Below, piece after piece: positions 6,959 through 12,493 of a DNA stretch of 12,493 nt. The DNA is from Bacteroidales bacterium (GTDB lineage: Bacteria; Bacteroidota; Bacteroidia; Bacteroidales; VadinHA17): assembly GCA_029935275.1 (NCBI GenBank), contig JAOZKQ010000034.1:1-12493 (forward strand). Reading direction: 5' to 3'. The translations under genes were made by a program, and so were the position numbers. The notes below the pieces were generated by a model. It worked only from the letters and a program-made list of their open reading frames with translations, was not told the origin of the DNA and searched no databases. Positions within the stretch are counted from its first letter, which is position 1; the number at the start of each line of letters is the position of its first letter.

Positions 6959-7504
6959 CTAAGGAGTCATATAATATGGTTTTGACCGGAATTTAAAGAA
7001 GCTTGAGTAAAAATTCCTGGGAAACTTTTTAATATAGGTATTATGCATTCTCACCTTTAAATTATAATCTTTCCAATCCCTCAATATAAGCTTTTGCACA
7101 GCTTCCAGACGTTCAACTTTCCTAAAAACATCCGAAGCTAAATCAATGCAGTTATTTGATAGAAATAGCCCCAGATTATTTACGAGATAATCTATCTGCT
7201 TTTGCTTTTCCCTTTCAGCCCTGAACTGTTCAAAATCGTAATCACTAACTTCTTTTGGCTCACTGATATTTGGTAAGAGATAATTTATTAATGAATCAGT
7301 ATTTCCGTTACATTTCCCACTAATCTCATTCAGTAAATCATTAAGAATAAGCTGCTGATCAAAATATTTTTTTTCAATATTAAAATATGCCTTATTTACC
7401 CGGTTCTCAGAGCTTTTCATTTTTTTTATGGTTGATCTGCCCGAAAATAAACCAGCGAGAAGCAAAAGCATTATAGTACTATAGATTATTCCTGAGCTTT
7501 TCAT
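6959..7504 (-). CDS. Small membrane protein, probable highly diverged LemA paralogue
   Basis: A 181-residue protein with an N-terminal membrane segment (about 7-21), no lipobox Cys, and a helical remainder. I did not recognise it directly, but comparison with the neighbouring LemA gives collinear matches. SENRVNKAYFNIEKKYFDQQ (32-51) falls where LemA has KDEQVASQWAQVENVYQRRA; RLEAVQKLI matches the LEGTENRIA helix; and NTYIKKFP...FKFRSKPYY near the C-terminus matches NAYIRRFP...FNFESKPYF. The conserved RRADLIPNLV motif is lost, and the middle carries a different, Cys- and Asn-containing segment. Length and layout agree with LemA. It runs in the same direction as the lemA operon, 95 bases upstream. 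I infer an old duplication followed by rapid divergence. Structural comparison would decide. Confidence 0.7.
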   Translation of the reverse strand: MKSSGIIYSTIMLLLLAGLFSGRSTIKKMKSSENRVNKAYFNIEKKYFDQQLILNDLLNEISGKCNGNTDSLINYLLPNISEPKEVSDYDFEQFRAEREKQKQIDYLVNNLGLFLSNNCIDLASDVFRKVERLEAVQKLILRDWKDYNLKVRMHNTYIKKFPRNFYSSFFKFRSKPYYMTP

Positions 7505-7597
7505 TATTTAAGGCTTATACAAAAAACTGTTATTATTTAAAGTAGTCCTAAAAAATATAATTCCTGGTTTTTATAGGATACCTTAAAACAGTATTTA

Positions 7598-7605
7598 CAA
7601 AATTA
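7598..7605 (-). promoter_or_regulatory. Candidate -7 element for the LemA-like gene
   Basis: On the minus strand this reads TAATTTTG, identical to the -7 box of the lemA promoter. It lies 94 bases upstream of the LemA-like ATG at 7504. No TTTG -33 element is present at the right distance, so support is weak. It lies within the 171-base divergent gap shared with hutU. Confidence 0.3.
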
Positions 7606-7628
7606 GCATAAGTTTAATAAGGAATTTA

Positions 7629-7636
7629 TATTTTTG
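7629..7636 (+). promoter_or_regulatory. Candidate -7 element for hutU
   Basis: TATTTTTG fits TAnnTTTG and lies 39 bases upstream of the hutU ATG, predicting a leader of roughly 33 bases. No clear -33 TTTG is seen 19-21 bases upstream, and the region is AT-rich enough for a chance match. Confidence 0.3.
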
Positions 7637-7675
7637 AAGTAAATTTAAACCCTGGCCGTATAAACTATATTCATT

Positions 7676-9709
7676 ATGAAAAACACCTCTATCTTTGAAT
7701 TTCAGAAAGCTATAAAAACAGGAATACCCAAAATTTTACCAGCCCCAAAAATCCGGGACCCAAAAATAAACCATGCACCTGTAAGAGCAGATCTTCTCTC
7801 CAAAGAAGAAAAGGAACTGGCCCTGAAAAATGCTCTAAGGTATTTTGATCCTGAACATCACTCAATACTGGCACCAGAATTTGCCCGGGAATTAAAAGAT
7901 TACGGTAGAATTTATATGTATCGGTTCAGGCCTGATTATAAAATCACAGCCAGATCCATCTTTGATTTCCCACATAAATCCATACAGGCAGCATCCATTA
8001 TGCTAATGCTGAGTAATAATCTGGACAATGAAGTAGCCCAACATCCACATGAGTTAATAACCTATGGTGGCAATGGAGCAGTTTTTCAAAATTGGGCCCA
8101 ATATTTACTCACTATGCAATACTTATCCCAAATGACTGATGAGCAAACTCTTGTCTTGTATTCAGGTCACCCTTCCGGTCTTTTTCCTTCCCATAAAGAT
8201 GCACCCAGGGTCGTAATTAGCAATGGCATGGTGATCCCTAATTATTCATCTAAAGAAGATTGGGAAAGATTTAATGCACTGGGAGTAAGCCAGTACGGAC
8301 AAATGACAGCAGGATCGTTCATGTATATTGGCCCCCAGGGGATTGTCCATGGAACAACTATCACCCTATTAAATGCAGGAAGAAAAATAATGAAAAAGGG
8401 CGAAGAGGATTTTGGCGGGAAAATATTTGTTACTTCAGGCTTAGGAGGAATGTCAGGGGCACAACCCAAAGCCTCAGTTATTTCCGGTGTAATTTGTGTA
8501 GTTGCAGAAGTTAATCCCAAAGCAACAGAAAAACGATTTAAGCAAGGATGGGTGGACGAGGTTTTTAAAGACCTGGACAAATTAATAGAACGAATTCAAA
8601 TTGCCCGGAATAAAAAAGAAGTAGTATCTATTGCTTATCAGGGGAATATAGTTGATTTATGGGAAAAACTTGCTGCCAAAAAAATACATATTGACCTGGG
8701 CTCGGATCAAACATCACTGCATAACCCACTGGCAGGAGGCTACTACCCTGTTGGCTTATCACTTGAAGAATCCAATAAAATGATGGCTGCCAGCCCTGAT
8801 TTATTCAGAAAAAAAGTTCAGGAGTCTTTACGCAGACAAGTGAAAGCAATAATTAGCCTGACTGACAAAGGAATGTACTTTTTTGATTATGGAAATGCAT
8901 TTCTTCTCGAATCAGGAAGAGCAGGGGCTGATATCTTTAAAGCTGATAAAAAATATAGATACCAGTCTTATGTTCAAGATATTATGGGCCCTATGTTTTT
9001 TGATTACGGCTTTGGCCCTTTCCGTTGGGTTTGCACATCTTCTGATCCTGAAGACTTAAAAATTACTGATAAACTGGCATTGGAAGAAATGGTAAAAATT
9101 GCCAAAACTGCCCCAAATGAAATCAAAAATCAATTACAAGACAATATTTTATGGATTCAAAATGCAGGAAAAAATAATTTGGTTATTGGTTCCCAGGCAC
9201 GCATTCTTTATGCTGACTATGAAGGAAGAATGAAAATTGCAAAAAGATTTAATCAGGCAGTAAAAGAAGGTATAATTAGTGCCCCTGTTGTTCTTGGCCG
9301 GGATCATCACGATGTATCAGGTACAGATTCACCCTACAGGGAAACATCTAATATTTATGACGGTTCAAGCTTTACTGCAGATATGGCAATCCAGAATGTA
9401 ATTGGTGACGCATTCAGAGGTGCAACCTGGGTTTCAATTCATAACGGAGGTGGTGTTGGATGGGGTGAGGTTATAAACGGAGGTTTTGGAATGGTTCTGG
9501 ATGGAAGCGATGATACAGAAAGAAGATTAAAACAAATGCTACATTGGGACGTAAACAATGGTATTAACAGACGAAGCTGGGCAAGAAATAAAGAGGCTAT
9601 CTTTACCATTAAAAGAGAAATGGAAAGGGAACCCTTGTTAAAAGTAACATTGCCTAATTCAGCTAATGAAAATTTAATTAAAGATGCAGTACAAAATATT
9701 TTCAAATAA
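7676..9709 (+). CDS. hutU: Urocanate hydratase (urocanase), long form
   Basis: A 677-residue cytoplasmic NAD+-dependent enzyme that converts urocanate to imidazolonepropionate, step two of histidine degradation. Motifs: YGGNGAVFQNW (130-140), SGHPSGLFPS (163-172), MTAGSFMYIGPQGIVHGTT (210-228), SGLGGMSGAQPKA (254-266, nucleotide-binding glycines), DQTSLHNP (344-351), GFGPFRWVCTSSDPED (445-460), GRDHHDVSGTDSPYRET (541-557) and NGGGVGWG (590-597). It is about 120 residues longer than the Pseudomonas enzyme and resembles the longer Bacteroidota and animal-type urocanases. The Cys studied as Cys410 in P. putida lies just before GPFRW; here that segment is MFFDYGFGPFRW, with no Cys until C453. ATG 7676 gives a plausible start. 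No hutH, hutI, hutG or ftcD lies in the window, so the pathway must be completed elsewhere. Confidence 0.95.
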   Translation: MKNTSIFEFQKAIKTGIPKILPAPKIRDPKINHAPVRADLLSKEEKELALKNALRYFDPEHHSILAPEFARELKDYGRIYMYRFRPDYKITARSIFDFPHKSIQAASIMLMLSNNLDNEVAQHPHELITYGGNGAVFQNWAQYLLTMQYLSQMTDEQTLVLYSGHPSGLFPSHKDAPRVVISNGMVIPNYSSKEDWERFNALGVSQYGQMTAGSFMYIGPQGIVHGTTITLLNAGRKIMKKGEEDFGGKIFVTSGLGGMSGAQPKASVISGVICVVAEVNPKATEKRFKQGWVDEVFKDLDKLIERIQIARNKKEVVSIAYQGNIVDLWEKLAAKKIHIDLGSDQTSLHNPLAGGYYPVGLSLEESNKMMAASPDLFRKKVQESLRRQVKAIISLTDKGMYFFDYGNAFLLESGRAGADIFKADKKYRYQSYVQDIMGPMFFDYGFGPFRWVCTSSDPEDLKITDKLALEEMVKIAKTAPNEIKNQLQDNILWIQNAGKNNLVIGSQARILYADYEGRMKIAKRFNQAVKEGIISAPVVLGRDHHDVSGTDSPYRETSNIYDGSSFTADMAIQNVIGDAFRGATWVSIHNGGGVGWGEVINGGFGMVLDGSDDTERRLKQMLHWDVNNGINRRSWARNKEAIFTIKREMEREPLLKVTLPNSANENLIKDAVQNIFK

Positions 9710-10136
9710 ATATAAGCCCATATTGGCTTTTCGAAAAGGGATTAAGTACTTATTGCCAGGAGTTGTTGCAATAGTTTTTCTTTTTTTTATCAGCTGCGAA
9801 GCCTTTGATGACGAAGCAAACACACTTGAAGGCGTCTGGAACTGCACCGAAAACAGTTCTGAATATGGATATCAGGCTTATGAAGTGTATATTTCCTACC
9901 TGAAAAATGACAGCAGCCAGATTGGCATCGATAATTTCTACAATTTGGGCAATGGTAAAGTTGCTGTTGTGGATATTGACATATGGGATTTAGAACTGAG
10001 TACTCAGACTATTGATGGTTTTATAATTACCGGCAGCGGAACTATTTCAGGTGATCTTAAAAAGATAGATATAACTTATCAGGTTGATGATGGTTCCGGA
10101 ACAATTGATTTTGTTACTTCAAGCTACGAGAAATAG
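9684..10136 (+). CDS. Small predicted lipoprotein, beta-rich, Bacteroidota type
   Basis: A 150-residue protein whose start overlaps the end of hutU by 26 bases. A hydrophobic signal (LLPGVVAIVFLFFISC, 23-38) ends in a lipobox-like site, with Cys38 the likely lipidated residue. The mature part starts CEAFDDEAN, with acidic residues near the position used as a surface-export signal in some Bacteroidota lipoproteins, then LEGVWNCTENS and alternating strands, and finally GSGTISGDLKKIDITYQVDD. That pattern resembles small lipocalin- or immunoglobulin-like Bacteroidota lipoproteins; no family is named with certainty. From ATG 9684 the polar leader before the signal is long. TTG at 9723 would remove it and start 13 bases after the hutU stop. 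Either way the gene probably depends on hutU transcription. Function is unknown. Confidence 0.65.
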   Translation: MQYKIFSNKYKPILAFRKGIKYLLPGVVAIVFLFFISCEAFDDEANTLEGVWNCTENSSEYGYQAYEVYISYLKNDSSQIGIDNFYNLGNGKVAVVDIDIWDLELSTQTIDGFIITGSGTISGDLKKIDITYQVDDGSGTIDFVTSSYEK

Positions 10137-10143
10137 TGGAATA

Positions 10144-10187
10144 TAAGCCATATGATTTACTCTGAAAAAAACAACTCATAAGGCTTA
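10144..10187. repeat. Imperfect 12-bp inverted repeat between convergent genes
   Basis: TAAGCCATATGA (10144-10155) pairs with TCATAAGGCTTA (10176-10187) with one mismatch and a 20-base loop. It lies between the convergent lipoprotein and thioredoxin-like genes, the right arm inside the latter's last codons. Neither strand has a T-run after the stem, so it is not a classic terminator, but it is the only hairpin candidate in this gap. Confidence 0.35.
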
Positions 10188-10492
10188 CCTATCAGGGACC
10201 TGAGTTCCTCAATGCCAATATTCCTGCTTCTTCGGAATAGTTCACGTCTATCAAAGCTAACAAGAATAGTTGGTACAGCGAATATAGAATTCTGACCGGA
10301 GATTTCGGGTGTTTTGTGAATATTTACATAAAACATTTTCACTTTTGGAAAATCTTCTATTAGTAAATCATGCACTTTAGGTTTCAACACCTTACATACA
10401 TTACAATCATCGTGGGAAAAATAAAACAAGCCAGCCTCAGCATTAACTTTTGCCTCCTCAAATTCTTTTTCGGAGTTTATTTCTGCAATCAT
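10157..10492 (-). CDS. Thioredoxin-like protein with CNVC active site
   Basis: Read from ATG 10490-10492 this is 111 residues with no signal peptide. It has a thioredoxin fold: a first strand and helix, the strand LFYFSH, the redox motif CNVC (30-33) opening the next helix, the strand VKMFYVNIHK and the cis-proline loop AVPT (Pro74). Compared with E. coli thioredoxin, the buried Asp26 position is Tyr24 and the Trp before the first Cys is Asp29, so it is unlikely to be a general thioredoxin; a dedicated disulfide or bacilliredoxin-like role is possible. A GTG at 10498 would overlap the preceding stop codon and add only two residues; the ATG six bases on is preferred. It follows the CoA-binding gene by 5 bases and is the last gene of that unit. 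Confidence 0.85.
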   Translation of the reverse strand: MIAEINSEKEFEEAKVNAEAGLFYFSHDDCNVCKVLKPKVHDLLIEDFPKVKMFYVNIHKTPEISGQNSIFAVPTILVSFDRRELFRRSRNIGIEELRSLIGKPYELFFSE

Positions 10493-10497
10493 TTTCA

Positions 10498-10860
10498 CTA
10501 TTTATAGGTACCGTTTCTTAGCATCATCAACATACAGTTTTCCAGAACTTCAATGCCTGCCTTTTTAGCTAGCATTTGCAGTTCAGGATTTTCTGTACCA
10601 GGATTAAAAATAATCCTATAGGGTTTCAAACCAATTATGTAATCATAAAAACCTTTTTGACGTACAGGGCCAATATACAATGATACTGTATCTACATCAT
10701 TGATCTCAGGCATTCCAATAAGGATTTTTACATCTCTTATCTTTCCTTTTCTGAAACCTACAGCAACAACTGAATATTTATTAACCCTAAGGTCATTAAC
10801 TGCCTTGAAGGAAAATCTCCATGGCTTTGGACTGGCTCCAAGAACAACTGTGTTATTCAT
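10498..10860 (-). CDS. CoA-binding domain protein (CoA_binding_2 type)
   Basis: A 120-residue, single-domain Rossmann-type protein starting MNNTVVLGASPKPWRFSFKA. The glycine-containing loop VLGASPKP (5-12) is followed by strands VVAVGF (31-36) and VDTVSLYIG, and by FNPGTENPEL (85-94), which closely matches the NPGTENPE motif of YccU-like small CoA-binding proteins. The end, GIEVLENCMLMML, also fits the family (usually E-x-C-T-L-V-M). It is cytoplasmic and presumably binds CoA or a nucleotide; the physiological role of the single-domain proteins is not known. A TTG one codon upstream (10863) is ignored in favour of the ATG. It is tightly linked to the thioredoxin-like gene and starts 47 bases after ispF. 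Confidence 0.88.
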   Translation of the reverse strand: MNNTVVLGASPKPWRFSFKAVNDLRVNKYSVVAVGFRKGKIRDVKILIGMPEINDVDTVSLYIGPVRQKGFYDYIIGLKPYRIIFNPGTENPELQMLAKKAGIEVLENCMLMMLRNGTYK

Positions 10861-10894
10861 CAATCTTTAATAAATAAATAATGATTTGAAGATG

Positions 10895-10925
10895 CAAAGG
10901 TTAAAAATTATTTTTTTTTAAGCAA
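10895..10925 (-). promoter_or_regulatory. Weak candidate promoter for the CoA-binding/thioredoxin-like pair
   Basis: On the minus strand TTG (10925-10923) is followed after 19 bases by TAACCTTTG (10903-10895). The -7 element has three bases between TA and TTTG instead of two. It overlaps the ispF 3' end and would start transcription close to the ATG at 10860. The pair could equally be read through from porV-ispF. Confidence 0.3.
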
Positions 10926-11387
10926 GACAACAGCCCTCGAAGAAACTCCCTCCTCCCTGCCAACAAAACCTAATTTTTCCGTAGTAGTAGCTTTTACTGA
11001 AATTTGTCCGGGTTCAACACCCATCTGTTCAGCCAAAACCTGCTTCATAGTAACAATAAAATTTTTGATTTTGGGATTTTGCAGACAGATCGTACTATCT
11101 ATATTTACAATTGAATATCCTTCATCATCTATAATCTGAGTAGCTTTTTGAAGTAGAATTTTACTATCAATACCTTTGAATTCAGCTTCAGTATCAGGAA
11201 ACCAGGTTCCTATATCCGCTAAACCGGCAGCTCCAAAAAGGGCATCAATAATTGCATGGATCAAGACATCACCATCGGAATGACCTACAGTTCCCTTTGA
11301 GTGGTCAATAACAATGCCCCCCAGACAAAGATTATATCCTGCCTGGAGTTTATGCACATCATATCCGATTCCTACCCTGAATGACAC
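10908..11387 (-). CDS. ispF: 2-C-methyl-D-erythritol 2,4-cyclodiphosphate synthase
   Basis: A 159-residue protein of full family length. It catalyses the fifth step of the MEP isoprenoid pathway, cyclising the CDP-methylerythritol phosphate to MEcPP with loss of CMP, in a homotrimer with a divalent metal at the active site. Visible signatures: GYDVHKL (8-14) with metal ligands Asp10 and His12, HSDGDVLIHAIIDALFGA (36-53) with metal ligand His44, DIGTWFPDTE (58-67) and ATTTEKLGFVGREEG (133-147). The start is GTG at 11385-11387, since no ATG lies between it and the in-frame porV stop; 12 bases separate the two genes, so ispF should be translated from the porV transcript. Confidence 0.96.
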   Translation of the reverse strand: MSFRVGIGYDVHKLQAGYNLCLGGIVIDHSKGTVGHSDGDVLIHAIIDALFGAAGLADIGTWFPDTEAEFKGIDSKILLQKATQIIDDEGYSIVNIDSTICLQNPKIKNFIVTMKQVLAEQMGVEPGQISVKATTTEKLGFVGREEGVSSRAVVLLKKK

Positions 11388-11399
11388 AAAATAAAATTT

Positions 11400-12493
11400 C
11401 TATTGTTTGTTAAATGAATCAAAATCAAAAGCCAGTGTAAACCTTAAAGTATTTGACAATGGGTGATTATGCTGAATGGGAATAAGATAAGCGAAGTCCA
11501 GTGAAAAAACATTCAATTTCAGACCAAGCCCAACAGTAAAAAATTTTCGGTTCCCTTTTGTTTCGTGTTCATAAAAGTAGCCCCCTCTTATAGCAAATAC
11601 TTTATTATACCAATATTCAAGTCCAATTGAAAAAGCAATCTCATGAAGCTCTTCAGAAGCGCCACCCGGTGCATCATAAAAGGACTGATACATTCCAACA
11701 GGAACTGAAACATTTGGGTCTTTCCCTGCTTTTATAATCTGCTCACCAGGCTGAATAATATTCCCATCCTCTAAAGTATCACCAGGCTGCCAGTAAACCG
11801 GAGGTGTTGGAACAAGCAATTTGTTAAGGTCTGCAAATAAAGAAATAGAATTATACTCATCTAAATCAAGGGCAAAAACACCACCAATTCTAAGATTTGT
11901 AGGAATAAAATTCGGATCCTGGTCATCGGTATAAGATATTTTTGTTCCTATATTAGAAATATTAATACCAAAACCTGCATTACCATCCATACCTGAAATT
12001 TTTATTGGATGATTATAATATGTAGCTATATCAGCTGCAACTGCCATACCCGGTTTTGTCTCAGCACCACCAACAGTGGTCCCCCCTGTTAAGTTTGAAT
12101 AAATGTATCTAAAAACAAGACCACCTGATATGTAATCAGAAAATGCCCTGGAATATCCAACATCAAAGGAAAACTCATTTGGATTAAAATTCATCGTGGT
12201 ATTCCCATATTCATCCGTAAAATTAATATTCCCAAGCGAGAAATACGTCAGAGAAGAACTAATCACCTGCTTATCGTCAAATCTATAATAACCCGACAAA
12301 TAAGCAAGGTTAATATCTCCAATAAGATTCCTTAGCCAGGGTGAATAAGAAATACCAACGCCTCCTTTTCCTTCGATAAATGCAAATTTGGCTGGATTCC
12401 AATGTTGCGAACTCACATCCGGCGAAGTTGCCGCACCTACATCTCCCATTCCTCCTGATCTTGAATCCGGAGCTATAGTTAAAAACGGAACGG
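11400..12493 (-). CDS. porV: Type IX secretion outer-membrane protein PorV (LptO), N-terminus outside window
   Basis: The frame is open to the right edge; about 363 residues are visible. They begin VPFLTIAPDSRSGGMGDVGA and continue with ATSPDVSSQHWNPAKFAF, the hallmark mature N-terminus of PorV. The signal peptide and roughly the first 20-30 residues are missing. Amphipathic beta strands alternate through the rest and end in LRFTLAFDFDSFNKQ, as expected for a FadL-like outer-membrane beta barrel. An internal ATG (12449) exists but lies within the conserved motif and is not the true start. PorV shuttles cargo from the secretion channel to the PorU sortase-like attachment machinery. ispF follows 12 bases later. 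porU often precedes porV in this phylum and may lie just off the window. Confidence 0.93.
   Translation of the reverse strand, partial: VPFLTIAPDSRSGGMGDVGAATSPDVSSQHWNPAKFAFIEGKGGVGISYSPWLRNLIGDINLAYLSGYYRFDDKQVISSSLTYFSLGNINFTDEYGNTTMNFNPNEFSFDVGYSRAFSDYISGGLVFRYIYSNLTGGTTVGGAETKPGMAVAADIATYYNHPIKISGMDGNAGFGINISNIGTKISYTDDQDPNFIPTNLRIGGVFALDLDEYNSISLFADLNKLLVPTPPVYWQPGDTLEDGNIIQPGEQIIKAGKDPNVSVPVGMYQSFYDAPGGASEELHEIAFSIGLEYWYNKVFAIRGGYFYEHETKGNRKFFTVGLGLKLNVFSLDFAYLIPIQHNHPLSNTLRFTLAFDFDSFNKQ

Noticed and set aside
8242..8580. Minus-strand open frame of 112 codons inside hutU
   Set aside because: It is antisense to strongly conserved urocanase sequence; its openness follows from hutU codon usage. 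The same reasoning applies to 9439-9705 and to the frames opposite the transporter, acyltransferase and pfkA.
12447..12449. Internal ATG as the start of porV
   Set aside because: The frame continues upstream to the window edge with conserved PorV residues (APDSRSGG), so the gene is cut by the window and does not start here.

Overview
The window is chromosomal DNA from a member of the Bacteroidota, most likely an environmental Bacteroidales or related lineage. The evidence is a PorV-type type IX secretion outer-membrane protein (a system confined to this phylum and close relatives), a DUF4924 protein beside an Hsp15-like S4 protein, a long-form urocanate hydratase, several Bacteroidota-type promoters (TTTG/TAnnTTTG), AT-rich DNA and no obvious Shine-Dalgarno sequences before most starts. 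No mobile element, CRISPR array, rRNA or tRNA gene was seen. This looks like ordinary core genome with a few lineage-specific genes.

Layout, left to right. Bases 1-1158 (+) carry a translation-quality-control cluster: the 3' end of peptidyl-tRNA hydrolase (pth), an Hsp15-like S4 RNA-binding protein and a DUF4924 protein. Bases 1292-3656 (+) carry a sodium/bile-acid-type (BASS) transporter followed closely by a membrane-bound PlsC-type acyltransferase. Bases 3804-4898 (+) carry a mixed-substrate-group 6-phosphofructokinase with its own promoter, closed by a strong hairpin terminator. Bases 5028-6863 (-) carry a lemA - TPM - TPM(ygcG-like) operon driven by a well-formed promoter. Just upstream of it, 6959-7504 (-) encodes a small membrane protein that I read as a very diverged LemA paralogue.

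Bases 7676-9709 (+) carry urocanate hydratase (hutU) without other histidine-degradation genes, followed by a small lipoprotein gene that starts inside or just after its end. The right end (10157-12493, -) reads, in transcription order, porV (5' end outside the window), ispF, a CoA-binding-domain protein and an atypical thioredoxin-like protein.

Functionally, pth and the S4 protein both act on peptidyl-tRNA left after abortive translation. LemA and the two TPM proteins form a recurrent envelope-associated module of unclear biochemistry. PorV is an outer-membrane component of type IX secretion, and ispF (MEP isoprenoid pathway) sits 12 bases after it. I found no convincing new multi-gene system. 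The best lead is the unrecognised LemA-like gene at 6959-7504, followed by the lipoprotein coupled to hutU.
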